This document shows positions 8,035 to 17,218 of a stretch of DNA of 64,000 nt, in pieces. Each line of letters starts with the position of its first letter. The first letter of the stretch is position 1. Made by a program: the position numbers and the translations under genes. The stretch comes from Leptospira_A sp046736045. GTDB taxonomy: Bacteria > Spirochaetota > Leptospiria > Leptospirales > Leptospiraceae. The notes below the pieces were generated by a model. The model saw nothing but the letters and a program-made list of their open reading frames with translations. It did no database searches and was not told the DNA's origin. The stretch lies in contig NZ_CP177134.1 in assembly GCF_046736045.1 (NCBI RefSeq), forward strand, positions 2,604,001-2,668,000, written 5' to 3'.

Positions 8035-9563
8035 AACAACATTCATCCGATAAAATTCAAATTTTAGATGTTACTTTGCGCGATGGGGAACAAACCAATG
8101 GGGTTTCTTTTTCATGGCAGCAAAAACTGAATATCACCAAATTTTTGTTATGTGATTTGAAAGTGGATCGGGTCGAAATTGCGAGTGCCAGAGTTTCTCC
8201 AGGTGAATTCGAAGCAGTCAAAAAAATTATAGAGTGGGCAAAGGGAGAAGGACTTTCCGAAAAAATCGAAATTTTAGGATTCGTTGATTTTGAAAAAACT
8301 CCCGATTGGATGAGGGACACCGGTGTGAAGGTTTTGAATCTTTTGACCAAGGGTTCTCTTAACCATCTAACAAATCAACTGCGGAAGTCACCCGAGGAAC
8401 ATTATTCCGATATCGCCAAAACGGTTGGATTTGCATCCGAATACGGAATCACCACCAATGTTTATTTGGAAGATTGGTCGAATGGGTATTTGCATTCCCG
8501 CGATTATGTTATAGATTATCTTAAAAATGTATCCAAGCTTAAAATAGAAAGATTTTATCTGCCGGATACTCTGGGGGTCATGTCTCCCGATGAAGTGGGT
8601 GCGGCGATTGAAGATCTGGTAAATTTGTTTCCAGATCTTTGGTTCGAGTTTCACGGGCATAACGATTACGACCTAGCAGTTGCTAATTGTCTTGCTGCCG
8701 TTCGGTCAGGTGCAAAAGGTTTGCATGTAGCGGTGAACGGACTTGGGGAAAGGGCGGGCAACTCCCCTCTGGAAGCTGTGATTACAGCTTTGCATGATAA
8801 AACTTCGTTCCGTTCCGGTGTAGTGGAAAAAGAAATTACAAATGCTTCCCGTCTTGTGGAAATTTTTTCCGGCAAAAGGATCTCCGACAACCGCCCCATC
8901 GTGGGAGAAGACGTGTTCACTCAAACTGCGGGAATTCATGCAGATGGTGATAAAAAAGGAAATTTATACGCGAATCTGATTATGCCCGAAAGATTCGGAC
9001 GCAGTCGTGTTTACGCCTTGGGGAAGTTAGCTGGCAAGGCAAGTATCACTGAAAATTTGAAACAATTGGGAATGGTTCTTTCCCCGGAAGTTGAAAAAAA
9101 AGTTCTATCTCGTGTAATTGAGTTAGGTGATCAGAACAAAACGGTAACAAAGGAAGATCTTCCTTATATCATTGCAGATATCACCGGAGAAAATCTGGAA
9201 GCATCCTTTCAGATTGAAGCTTGCACAGTAACCAGTGGTATCGGAGTGAAACCCACTGCCAGTTTGCGTGTAAAGTTTAAAAATCAGGTATTTGAATCGG
9301 TTGGCGAAGGGGACGGAGGTTATGACGCATTTATGAATGCTCTCGGTAAAATACTTGCAAAGTTGAATATCAGCATACCTCCGTTATATGATTATGAAGT
9401 TAGAATCCCTCCCGGCGGAAATACGAATGCACTTGTGGAAACTGTCATTACTTGGAAAAGAGAAAACGATCTTCAACCGATAAGAACCATAGGAATTGAT
9501 TCGGACCAGCAAGTGGCTGCGATCAAAGCCACTGAAAAATTGCTCCATATCATATTAGGATAA
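8031..9563 (+). CDS. cimA: (R)-citramalate synthase
   Basis: Condenses pyruvate with acetyl-CoA to (R)-citramalate, the entry to the threonine-independent isoleucine route used by Leptospira. The 510-residue protein starts its TIM barrel with ILDVTLRDGEQTNGVSFS and has the metal-binding FEFHGHNDYDLA and the signature GLGERAGNSPLEA. A regulatory domain fills the C-terminal ~130 residues. Segments such as DRVEIASARVS, VLNLLTKGSL, VYLEDWSNG and GEDVFTQTAGIHADGDKKG closely match what I remember of the characterised Leptospira enzyme, which is why citramalate is preferred over 2-isopropylmalate synthase. The regulatory domain is known in that family to bind isoleucine. Confidence 0.93.
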   Translation: MKQHSSDKIQILDVTLRDGEQTNGVSFSWQQKLNITKFLLCDLKVDRVEIASARVSPGEFEAVKKIIEWAKGEGLSEKIEILGFVDFEKTPDWMRDTGVKVLNLLTKGSLNHLTNQLRKSPEEHYSDIAKTVGFASEYGITTNVYLEDWSNGYLHSRDYVIDYLKNVSKLKIERFYLPDTLGVMSPDEVGAAIEDLVNLFPDLWFEFHGHNDYDLAVANCLAAVRSGAKGLHVAVNGLGERAGNSPLEAVITALHDKTSFRSGVVEKEITNASRLVEIFSGKRISDNRPIVGEDVFTQTAGIHADGDKKGNLYANLIMPERFGRSRVYALGKLAGKASITENLKQLGMVLSPEVEKKVLSRVIELGDQNKTVTKEDLPYIIADITGENLEASFQIEACTVTSGIGVKPTASLRVKFKNQVFESVGEGDGGYDAFMNALGKILAKLNISIPPLYDYEVRIPPGGNTNALVETVITWKRENDLQPIRTIGIDSDQQVAAIKATEKLLHIILG

Positions 9564-9570
9564 TTCATTC

Positions 9571-10137
9571 ATGAATCATTTACTGATCGTTGGTCTGGGA
9601 AATCCCGGAAAAAAATACGAACACAATCGTCATAATATAGGCTTCCTTATTTTGGATGCATTTGTAAAGTCTCAAGGTGAATCCTGGAAAGAGAATAAAA
9701 AATATTCCGAATCTTTGATCACTAGGGATAATTACAAGATTCATTTAGTGAAACCACTAGAGTATATGAACCTATCCGGCAAGGCCGTACAAACTTTTGC
9801 CCAACTCTATAAGATTCCCGCCACAAACATAATCGTTGTACAAGACGAAGTCGATCTGCCATTTGGAAAAATAAAAAACAAAATCGGCGGAGGAACTGCA
9901 GGTCACAACGGTCTAAAGGATATAGTGGAGAAAATCGGTTCGTCTGATTTTCATAGGCTGAGGTTCGGAGTGGGCAAACCAGAAAAAGGGCAAATGGAAG
10001 TTGCCGATTATGTTTTACAAAACTTTTCAGAAGAAGAAAGGAAAGAGTTTGATGCGCTTCTTTCCGAATCTGTAAAAAAATTAGATGAATGGCTTAAAAC
10101 TACTTTGAACGAATTGAAAAAAGGATCAGCTGCTTGA
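9571..10137 (+). CDS. pth: Peptidyl-tRNA hydrolase
   Basis: Recycles peptidyl-tRNA released from stalled ribosomes by cleaving the ester bond. The 188-residue length is typical. The N-terminus IVGLGNPGKKYEHNRHNIGF contains the conserved Asn and the catalytic His. Other family motifs are LVKPLEYMNLSG, VQDEVDLPFGKIK and GGGTAGHNGLKDI. It starts eight bases after cimA at an ATG, and its own end overlaps the TTG start of the following membrane protein by four bases, so the segment from the Smr gene onwards reads as one transcript. Confidence 0.96.
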   Translation: MNHLLIVGLGNPGKKYEHNRHNIGFLILDAFVKSQGESWKENKKYSESLITRDNYKIHLVKPLEYMNLSGKAVQTFAQLYKIPATNIIVVQDEVDLPFGKIKNKIGGGTAGHNGLKDIVEKIGSSDFHRLRFGVGKPEKGQMEVADYVLQNFSEEERKEFDALLSESVKKLDEWLKTTLNELKKGSAA

Positions 10138-10742
10138 CTCCGATAAAAACCCCTCATTCCGAACCATCCCTTTCTACCAAACAAGAGTTAAGAAAAATAC
10201 TGATTCAAACAATTGTTTCCATCGTTATCGTAGTCGGGATTGTTTTTGCATTGGCGTATTTTTTTAGAAAACCGCTTCTGGGACTTTCTACCGTATTTGT
10301 AGAGTTATTTGGTTTTTTAGGATTGTTTTTCGGAATGATTCTTTCCGACAGTCTACCGGCTTTTGTTCCTCCTGACGCTTTTTTGATGTTAGCTGTTAGT
10401 GGGAATATGAACGGAATTCTGACTATTTTATGGATGGGAACGGGTAGCATTATCGGCGGAAGTATTGCTTACTTGATCGGTCGTTATCTGATTCCCCGAT
10501 TTCATCTGGGAAGACAGATGGTTTTGCATTATGAAGATCGTTTGCTTCCATATGTAAGAAGATACGGATTTTGGGCTGTGGTTCTTGCGGCACTGACTCC
10601 GATTCCTTATTCATGGATGGCTTATACGGTCGGTACTTTCAAGATGAAATACAGATTATTCTTTTTCGGTTCACTTTTTCGTTTTGTCCGGATGGCCGTT
10701 TATTTTTATGCAATGTTCGTCGGTTGGGTGAGTGGGGTTTAG
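10134..10742 (+). CDS. DedA/VTT-family inner-membrane protein
   Basis: A 202-residue integral membrane protein of the DedA/SNARE-associated (VTT) family. These are implicated in moving phospholipid or undecaprenyl-phosphate carriers across the membrane. There is a helix at about residues 24-45. The family core follows with LFFGMILSDSLPAFVPPDAFL, a re-entrant-loop-like segment, and then GSIIGGSIAYLIGRYL. The conserved Arg and Pro sites are in RYGFWAVVLAALTPIPYSW. The start is a TTG overlapping the pth stop. The lipid substrate cannot be told from the sequence. Confidence 0.82.
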   Translation: MTPIKTPHSEPSLSTKQELRKILIQTIVSIVIVVGIVFALAYFFRKPLLGLSTVFVELFGFLGLFFGMILSDSLPAFVPPDAFLMLAVSGNMNGILTILWMGTGSIIGGSIAYLIGRYLIPRFHLGRQMVLHYEDRLLPYVRRYGFWAVVLAALTPIPYSWMAYTVGTFKMKYRLFFFGSLFRFVRMAVYFYAMFVGWVSGV

Positions 10743-10745
10743 GTA

Positions 10746-10976
10746 ATGGATTCGGACCGATTGTTCCCGGTTCCCAGGGAAAAAATCATTCTGGAGAAAG
10801 TCCGCTTTTTTTATTTACCTGACCGGACTGCTCAGTTCATTGCTAATATTTTGGATGGAAAGGTTTCTGAACGGACTTTGGTATGTTGCCATTCCGGCTG
10901 CGACGTATGTAACGATACCATATACAAATGTTATATGATGATTAAAAAGACACTTGAAGAAAATAAATCGGGATGA
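10746..10976 (+). CDS. Small cysteine-rich hypothetical protein
   Basis: A 76-residue soluble protein that I do not recognise. The C-terminal half holds LVCCHSGCDVCNDTIYKC: five cysteines and one histidine within 18 residues, which is enough for a zinc site or an iron-sulphur cluster. The first half (about residues 12-40) looks like a helix. It starts four bases after the membrane-protein gene and ends 12 bases before rarA, so it sits inside a compact operon. The clustered cysteines and tight spacing support it being a real gene; its function is unknown. Confidence 0.65.
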   Translation: MDSDRLFPVPREKIILEKVRFFYLPDRTAQFIANILDGKVSERTLVCCHSGCDVCNDTIYKCYMMIKKTLEENKSG

Positions 10977-10988
10977 AATCCTCATCCT

Positions 10989-12251
10989 ATGTCCTCACTT
11001 TTCCCCGGTCCTAACAAACAAGTTCCATTAGCACATAAAATCAGACCCAATACCTGGGAAAGATTTCTGGGTCAGAAAAAAGTAGTAGGTCAGATTCAAT
11101 CTCTTACAAAACCCACGTCGATTTTATTTTATGGGCCGCCTGGTACAGGTAAGACGACGCTTGCTCACCTCATCGTAGACAAATGGAATTTACCTAAGCG
11201 GTTTTTATCGGCAGTTACCAGCGGGGTAAAGGAATTGAGAGAGGTGATAGAGGAGTCCAAAAAGATAGGAACCATTGCTTTGTTTTTGGATGAGATTCAT
11301 CGTTTTTCTTCCTCCCAACAGGATGCGCTACTCCCTTCCGTTGAACAGGGAGACTTGATTTTACTTGCCGCTACAACCGAAAATCCTTCCTTTCGGATCA
11401 ATAGAGCCTTACTTTCCAGAATGCAGGTCTTCCGTTTACAATCGTTAGATGAAGAAGAAGAGAAGGGAATCATCGAATCCGCTTTGGAAATTGAAGGGGA
11501 AGGTCGAAGTTTTACGGAAGATTCAATGAAGGAAATCTTAAATGCAAGTGGCGGTGATGCGAGAAAGCTGCTTGGTATTTTGGAAGGTTTGATTTCACAA
11601 ACAAAACCCAATACGGAAATCGGATTGGAGCAAGTGGAAAATTTTTTAGGAGCAAGAGTGATTCAATATGATAAAAACAAAGAGAGCCATTATGATGTAA
11701 TCTCCGCATTTATCAAATCCTTACGCGGTTCCGATCCCGATGCCGCACTTTATTATCTCGCGATTATGTTGGAAGGAGGAGAAGATCCTCTTTTCATCGC
11801 AAGAAGGTTAGTTGTATTTGCCAGTGAAGATGTGGGAAATGCAAGTGTACACGGACTTCCGCTTGCCATTGCCACTTGGCAGGCGGTGGAAAGGATAGGA
11901 ATGCCTGAAGCGAGAATTCCTTTGGGGCAATGTGTCAGTTTTTTAGCAAGTGCTCCGAAATCAAACGCAAGTTATATGGGAGTCGATGCGGCCCTGTCAT
12001 TTGTCCGATCCAATAAGTCCACTTTTGCCATCCCAAATCATTTGAGAAATGCACCAACCATCACTCATAAAAAGGAAGGGGCAGGGCAGGGATATCAATA
12101 TCCTCATAACTTTGCGAATCATTTTGTAAAAGAAAAATATTTCCCTGAAGAATTTTATCCTAACCCGCCTAAGTTTTATTTACCGACCAATCAGGGAATG
12201 GAAAAAAACTTAAAGGAACAACTGAACAAACTGTGGGGTGAAGAAAAATAA
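10989..12251 (+). CDS. rarA: Replication-associated recombination protein RarA (MgsA)
   Basis: AAA+ ATPase related to clamp-loader subunits that acts at stalled replication forks, 420 residues. It has Walker A GPPGTGKTT, Walker B IALFLDEIHRF, sensor 1 ILLAATTENPSF and the arginine-finger region LLSRMQVFRL. The C-terminal MgsA domain includes IMLEGGEDPLFIARRLV and SEDVGNAS, followed by KKEGAGQGYQYPHNF near the end, all typical of the family. The start is an ATG. The next gene is convergent, with only 16 bases between the stops. Confidence 0.94.
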   Translation: MSSLFPGPNKQVPLAHKIRPNTWERFLGQKKVVGQIQSLTKPTSILFYGPPGTGKTTLAHLIVDKWNLPKRFLSAVTSGVKELREVIEESKKIGTIALFLDEIHRFSSSQQDALLPSVEQGDLILLAATTENPSFRINRALLSRMQVFRLQSLDEEEEKGIIESALEIEGEGRSFTEDSMKEILNASGGDARKLLGILEGLISQTKPNTEIGLEQVENFLGARVIQYDKNKESHYDVISAFIKSLRGSDPDAALYYLAIMLEGGEDPLFIARRLVVFASEDVGNASVHGLPLAIATWQAVERIGMPEARIPLGQCVSFLASAPKSNASYMGVDAALSFVRSNKSTFAIPNHLRNAPTITHKKEGAGQGYQYPHNFANHFVKEKYFPEEFYPNPPKFYLPTNQGMEKNLKEQLNKLWGEEK

Positions 12252-12267
12252 AATATTTCGAAACCCC

Positions 12268-13749
12268 TCACTTCAACACTATTATCTTTTGTTTTGCTTG
12301 AATGTGTTCGATTCTTGCTAAATATTTTTCCAATTTTTCCAGTTGATGGTCATCGTTTGTCGATTCAATTGCAAAATTCAACAGCTCTTTTGCTTTTTGA
12401 AACTCTCCTTTTTTTGCGTATAACACGGCTAAATTGGTAGTGTTATTCCGGAATTGAGGTTCCCTGAGTATCACTCTTTCCGAATATTCAATCGCCTTGT
12501 CTATGTTTCCCGATTTTTGATAAGCAAAAGACAAAGAGAGTAGGATATAATTATTATCCGCTTTTACTGACAAATATTCTTCGCCGTGTTTGATTGCTTG
12601 TTCGTATTCTTTGCTTGCGATTTTAAATCTCACCAAACTTCGCAAAACTTCCAGGTTTTGATGACTTAGCTCGTAAGCTTCTTCCAATAATTCAAGTGCC
12701 AGTTGCAAATTACCTTTTCGGATTTCATTTTTAAATTTTCGAATTTGATCCAAATCCTGAGTTAAAGATGTATTTTCTTCTTTTTTCTGCGAAAGGTATT
12801 CCAAGCGGAACAAAGATAGATCATCTGTTAGGTCTCCTGTTTGTTGAATGGAACGAACAATTCCTTCCAGATCACCTTGTCTTCTTCTTACATGTTCCAG
12901 AAAAAGTTTTTCATCCGTGTTTAGGAAATGGCCTCCGCTGCAAGCTCCGTGAACCAAGATATCATCTTTTCCGTCGGATCCACCGATGATGATATCTCCT
13001 CCCTGCATATGAAAAATATTGATTGCGAATCTTTCTTGAGGTAAAGTTGCACCGATTTTTAAATAACTGTATTTTGTTTCTATGAAACTTGCGACACCAT
13101 CTCTATATAAAATCAGATTCGGATGTTCTGCGTTTACGAAATACAAAAGTCCCGATTCATCTTCCAAAAGCCCCAGAACCAAAGATACAAGCATTGTATA
13201 ATCAAAACTTTCGAAAGTTTTATTCAATTCATTGAATACTTCACGTATCCATTGTTCCGGATATTGGTTTTGATAATCCTCTCTGTTTTTGGTTCTTTCT
13301 ATGATGGAGCCGAATACTGCACCTAGAACGAGTGCTCCCGCTGCTCCTTGCAGTGACTTTCCCATCGCGTCTGCATTGATAAACACAGTATGTTTTTTGC
13401 CACGAAGGAAAATCGTATGTGCAATCGACAGATCTCCTCCGATTTCTCCGTGTTTTCCTTTAAAGGAAAATTCCTTTTTCTGTTTTGTTAAAAATTCGAT
13501 TTTCACTTCTTCGCTTTCGATTTTTGTTCCACCCAAAGGTTTTACCAATAGCGAAGTCAGATAATAATCTCCGTCCTGGTGAAGTTTTATTTTTTTGATT
13601 TCTTCTGCGACTTCTCTTTTTTCAATTTCAGAAGCAATACTTTTGCTCATCATTTCAATCACTTCTATGAAATGTTCTTCAATCGGAGTTCCTCCCGTTT
13701 CTTTGGAAATTTCATAGGGATTGTAAATTGGTCTGACTTCTGTAAACAT
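12268..13749 (-). CDS. SpoIIE-type PP2C phosphatase with C-terminal TPRs
   Basis: A 493-residue cytoplasmic protein. Residues ~95-320 form a SpoIIE/RsbU-like serine phosphatase domain: the metal-binding acid is in GEIGGDLSIAH, with FINADAMGKSLQGAAGALVL, FVNAEHPNLILYRDG and a terminal DLTDDLSLFRLEY carrying the last metal-binding Asp. Residues ~345-490 are tetratricopeptide repeats. In other bacteria such proteins reset anti-sigma or anti-anti-sigma switches, while the TPRs bind partners. The neighbouring hybrid kinase is on the same strand about 170 bases upstream, so a shared pathway is possible but unproven. The ribosome-binding site AAGGAG lies inside a perfect inverted repeat just before the ATG. 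Confidence 0.85.
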   Translation of the reverse strand: MFTEVRPIYNPYEISKETGGTPIEEHFIEVIEMMSKSIASEIEKREVAEEIKKIKLHQDGDYYLTSLLVKPLGGTKIESEEVKIEFLTKQKKEFSFKGKHGEIGGDLSIAHTIFLRGKKHTVFINADAMGKSLQGAAGALVLGAVFGSIIERTKNREDYQNQYPEQWIREVFNELNKTFESFDYTMLVSLVLGLLEDESGLLYFVNAEHPNLILYRDGVASFIETKYSYLKIGATLPQERFAINIFHMQGGDIIIGGSDGKDDILVHGACSGGHFLNTDEKLFLEHVRRRQGDLEGIVRSIQQTGDLTDDLSLFRLEYLSQKKEENTSLTQDLDQIRKFKNEIRKGNLQLALELLEEAYELSHQNLEVLRSLVRFKIASKEYEQAIKHGEEYLSVKADNNYILLSLSFAYQKSGNIDKAIEYSERVILREPQFRNNTTNLAVLYAKKGEFQKAKELLNFAIESTNDDHQLEKLEKYLARIEHIQAKQKIIVLK

Positions 13750-13753
13750 ATGG

Positions 13754-13769
13754 TCACTCCTTGGAGTGA
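13754..13769 (-). promoter_or_regulatory. Inverted repeat covering the ribosome-binding site
   Basis: TCACTCC-TT-GGAGTGA is a perfect 7-base inverted repeat. On the minus strand its centre contains AAGGAG, seven bases before the ATG at 13749. In RNA this could fold as a six-base-pair stem with a CAAG loop that partly hides the Shine-Dalgarno sequence. It may regulate translation or may simply be an operator. The sequence is certain; the role is inference. Confidence 0.4.
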
Positions 13770-13921
13770 ATTTACGGGAAATTAGTCGGAATACAAGATT
13801 AAATCCATTATTACATACAAATAATCTGCTATAGCGTATATTCGTTTACACAAAAGGGCAAAATTCTATCGATTCTGATGGCGGAGACCAGCCTTCGCCC
13901 AAGTTTAACTAAAGATGATTT

Positions 13922-16471
13922 TTATGTGGAGGGGTGTATTTTTCGTTCAATGAGCCATTCGTATAATGCTTGTTCAATTTCTCTTTTTTGAAAAGGTTTA
14001 GGCAAAAAAGAAGACATCCCTGCGCGAATGCATTTGTCTTTATCATCTTGGAATGCATCCGCCGTAACCGCAATGATGATCGGTTTCGGAAAAATCTGGT
14101 CATCTTTCAAAATTTGTTCCGAGGCTCCTATCCCATCCAGGTTGGGCATATTGATATCCATAAAGATCAATTGAAATTCATTTGTTTTTGCTTTTGCCAC
14201 CGCCTCCCAACCGTCTTTTGCAACACCATGGCGCACATTTAATTTTTTCAAAAAACTGGAAAGTAAAAACAGATTGGTAGGATCATCTTCCGCAATCAGC
14301 ACATTTGTGTTAGATGGTAATCGGGAAAGATCTATCGAATCTTCGGATCGGATCACTCTCGACATTTGGTTCGGAAGTAGTCTGAGTTCAAATTCGAAAC
14401 TGGAACCGATCGGATTGTCTTTTTTGACTTGCAGCTCTCCTTTCATTGCATCCGTTAATTTTTTTGAGATGGCAAGCCCAAGTCCTGTTCCTCCGTACTT
14501 ACGCGAGATGCTTGAATCCAGTTGTGTGAATCTTTGAAACAAGGAGCCGATTTTTTCTTCCGGGATTCCTATTCCGGTATCCGTAACGGACACTTTGTAT
14601 TGAATCCAATTTCCAATCTCTTCTTTCTTGGAAGAAAGTCGGATTTTAATTTCTCCCGATTCCGTAAACTTGACTGCATTGGAAATTAAATTGAATAACA
14701 CTTGTTTGATTCTACTTTCATCACCATGCGCTAAATATATAAAATCCGGGTCGAAGATTACTTCGAATCGGACCTGTTTTTTTTCTGCCTGGTGTTTGAA
14801 AATTCCTTCTGCAAGCTCCAGTAGAATTTTCCAGGAGAAATCGGATTCCAATAATTCTATTTTCCCCGCTTCCAGTTTCGAATAGTCTAAAATATCATTT
14901 AAGATGGTTAAAAGGGATTGCCCGCTGTCCTGAATCATTTTCAAATACTGAGCCTGATCATCGGAAACAGGTGTCATTTTCAAAAGTTCGGTGATTCCCA
15001 AAATTCCATTCATGGGAGTTCTGATTTCGTGACTCATTGTCGCCAAAAATTGGGATTTTGCTTTGTTTGCTGTTTCCGCTAGTTGTTTGGCGGTCTCGTA
15101 TTCTTCCGTACGGAGTCTTACTTGCAATTCCAGTTCGTATTTTTGGTATTCTTTTAAATTCAATAACTCCGTATGGGTTCTGTTTTTTTCTTCCAGAGTT
15201 TCACCGAGTTTTCTGACTAATTTTTCTTCTTCTTGCAGGGCTTTTGTTATTTTTTTTGATAAGATGACCGCTTGGATGAAGATGAATAATAAAACTCCCA
15301 AATGAGAAAGATATCCGGTATGGATGAATCCGAAATTGAACAGAAGATCATTCAAAAGAGTGATTGCGGTGATGGAGTAGGCGACAAGCATCAAACCGGC
15401 ACCTTCTCTCTTTCTTAAAAAAGCCCGGATAAACAAAGGTATATATAGTATAAGTGCAATTCCCGCAATTCCGAAAAGATATATCGCATAATGCGTGAAA
15501 GTTGATACAGGTAAAACCAAAGTGAACAAAAAACAAATGAAAATAAGTCTGAGAACATTTGTCAGTATTTTGGGAATATCTTTCGGAAATAAAAGATCAT
15601 AAAGAGTAACCATGGAAATTCCGATCATGTAAACCACTCCGAACAACAATCGGATATAGGAATCAAATTCCAAATTGGGAAATAGGTAATAGAACGTATG
15701 GGTTTCGAAATTCAATTGGCGGATTCCCATAACGATGCAAAAAAATCCGAACAATAGATATTCTTTGGAGCGTAACCTGGAAAGATACATGATCAAATGA
15801 TACAAACCTATGATGATGATTGCGGAAGCACTTGCAATATCCCGTATAACAAATTCGATATGCTGCCTTTCTATCGATTTCCACTGGCCAAAATACAAAG
15901 GTTCCCAAAATCCGTGGTTTTCATGATTGAAATTGGATACCCAGATGACGATTTCCACATCTTCCGAAAGATTTCCCAGATTGGCAGTGCCTGGTTTTAA
16001 ATCAGGAGTCATCGTTTGAAAACTGTCTCCCGTTTTCCCGACTTTCACCACGGAACGGGCGTTAACGAAAATTTCGAACGCAGACATGATTTCAGTCCAA
16101 AATAATCCGTAATTGATTGTTTGTTTGGGAAGGCGGAGTTTGAGCCGGTATGTCGCTTTTCCGAAGACAGGCAGGTTTTTTTCTCCGATCTTATAAAATT
16201 TCCAAAAAGACGGAACGGGAAAATAACCTTGGCATTTTTCTTTCCATACGGATTCATCCGATCCGGGAGGGACCAGTTCATTCCAGCAAAATTCCCAGTC
16301 TCCTTTCAGGTTCACCAAGCTTTTGTTTGGCTCCCAGGAGGAGAGATCCATGGTTCCTGAGACTGCACTTGAATGAGTGGAGGTTGCAACTTTACAGGAA
16401 GAAAAGAAGATAAAAAGTATAAGTAGAGGTAAAAAAAATATTTTTTTACAAATAGAAAGCAAAATTACCAT
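13922..16471 (-). CDS. Hybrid sensor histidine kinase, 7TMR-DISM type
   Basis: An 849-residue membrane kinase. The N-terminal signal ends in IFFSSC, a plausible lipobox. A periplasmic 7TMR-DISM extracellular domain follows (about residues 45-200, with WEFCWNEL and GKATYRLKLRLP), then seven transmembrane helices (about 210-405), a coiled coil, a HisKA domain with phospho-His 481 in MSHEIRTPMNG, a HATPase domain with FNLISNAVKFT and GTGLGLAISKKL, and a receiver domain with phospho-Asp 772 in LIFMDINMP. The ATG at 16471 is chosen because AGG lies eight bases upstream and a signal peptide follows directly; an in-frame ATG at 16507 would add 12 residues. DISM sensors often bind carbohydrates or lipids; the ligand here is unknown. 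Confidence 0.92.
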   Translation of the reverse strand: MVILLSICKKIFFLPLLILFIFFSSCKVATSTHSSAVSGTMDLSSWEPNKSLVNLKGDWEFCWNELVPPGSDESVWKEKCQGYFPVPSFWKFYKIGEKNLPVFGKATYRLKLRLPKQTINYGLFWTEIMSAFEIFVNARSVVKVGKTGDSFQTMTPDLKPGTANLGNLSEDVEIVIWVSNFNHENHGFWEPLYFGQWKSIERQHIEFVIRDIASASAIIIIGLYHLIMYLSRLRSKEYLLFGFFCIVMGIRQLNFETHTFYYLFPNLEFDSYIRLLFGVVYMIGISMVTLYDLLFPKDIPKILTNVLRLIFICFLFTLVLPVSTFTHYAIYLFGIAGIALILYIPLFIRAFLRKREGAGLMLVAYSITAITLLNDLLFNFGFIHTGYLSHLGVLLFIFIQAVILSKKITKALQEEEKLVRKLGETLEEKNRTHTELLNLKEYQKYELELQVRLRTEEYETAKQLAETANKAKSQFLATMSHEIRTPMNGILGITELLKMTPVSDDQAQYLKMIQDSGQSLLTILNDILDYSKLEAGKIELLESDFSWKILLELAEGIFKHQAEKKQVRFEVIFDPDFIYLAHGDESRIKQVLFNLISNAVKFTESGEIKIRLSSKKEEIGNWIQYKVSVTDTGIGIPEEKIGSLFQRFTQLDSSISRKYGGTGLGLAISKKLTDAMKGELQVKKDNPIGSSFEFELRLLPNQMSRVIRSEDSIDLSRLPSNTNVLIAEDDPTNLFLLSSFLKKLNVRHGVAKDGWEAVAKAKTNEFQLIFMDINMPNLDGIGASEQILKDDQIFPKPIIIAVTADAFQDDKDKCIRAGMSSFLPKPFQKREIEQALYEWLIERKIHPST

Positions 16472-17078
16472 AAAACTACCTATAGGCGATAAAGAAATAG
16501 AGGGCATTTGATCCGAATGGAAAAGATTCGCTTGAACTGAAGCTTTTGCTCTATTATTTCGAGAGCAATCTATTTATTTTATATTCGAAAAAGCGTAATT
16601 AGATGCCGGCACGAAGCGGGTCGGGTAAATTTAGTTTTTGTTTGATTCGTTCGGAACGAGAAACCTTGCGGGAACATCAGTTTTTCCCAAAACCTTTTTG
16701 ATACATTCGTACTTTCCCTCGGAAGCGGTCGGGCGCGCAGCATTAGAGCCGGTTTTCCCTTCCAGATATACCATAATCATATAACAACTGTTCCGTTATT
16801 GTCACAACTGAAACAATCTGATCTGAGCGGATTCGAACGGACTCTTAGGATCGTTCCCGAATATCACTTTTATAAAATTTGTCCCGGATTCTTCTCACTC
16901 ACTCCCGTCTAGGGATTTTCTTTGCATTCGAAACAAGCACAAATGGAAAATAGAAAGAGTCAATTCTGCAAACGATGGAACATCGGGGATCAAATTGTTT
17001 TCGGGAAGTTGGAAAATCAACTGCAATCGAAACTTTCTTTCGGATGGAAGTGAAATTGACGGCAAAGGTTGAAGCTTA

Positions 17079-17099
17079 AATTGAGAGTGATTCTCAATT
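17079..17099 (+). promoter_or_regulatory. Fur-family-like operator upstream of nuoA
   Basis: The core TGAGAGTGATTCTCA (17082-17096) fits the 7-1-7 inverted-repeat form of Fur/PerR-type boxes, with one mismatch between arms. Counting three more matched bases on each side, the arms reach 10-1-10. It lies about 120 bases before nuoA and directly before a candidate -35 element, where a bound repressor would block transcription. Leptospira genomes carry several Fur-family regulators. Binding is inferred from sequence only. Confidence 0.45.
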
Positions 17100-17125
17100 G
17101 ATTGACCTCTTGGTCATTTTATACA
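17098..17125 (+). promoter_or_regulatory. Candidate promoter of the nuo operon
   Basis: TTGATT (17098-17103), 16 bases, then TATACA (17120-17125) gives a reasonable sigma-70 type pair just downstream of the Fur-like box. Its spacer contains the inverted repeat TGACC-TCTT-GGTCA. A TTGACA at 17183 has no good -10 element at the right distance. The assignment is tentative. Confidence 0.3.
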
Positions 17126-17218
17126 CATTTCGAAAGATCGTTTGTAAATTTTCATGATTTCTTACCTATAAAGAATCTAGCCTTGACAATAGGGCAATGG
17201 AATGAGATGATTCTATCA

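Larger units (their letters stand above)
16472..17218. other. Long gene-free region before the nuo operon
   Basis: About 750 bases with no convincing gene on either strand. It is moderately AT-rich, with GC-richer patches near 16610-16640 and 16725-16760. TCGTTCGGAACGA, a near-perfect palindrome, lies near 16648. The right-hand end holds the Fur-like palindrome (17079-17099), a candidate promoter and the small inverted repeat TGACC-TCTT-GGTCA (17103-17116). The region therefore probably carries the divergent control of the kinase and nuo transcripts. I saw no tRNA or known riboswitch in it. Confidence 0.5.

Noticed and set aside
17183..17188. TTGACA as the -35 element of the nuo promoter.
   Set aside because: No TATAAT-like hexamer 16-18 bases downstream, and transcription would start almost at or after the nuoA start codon.
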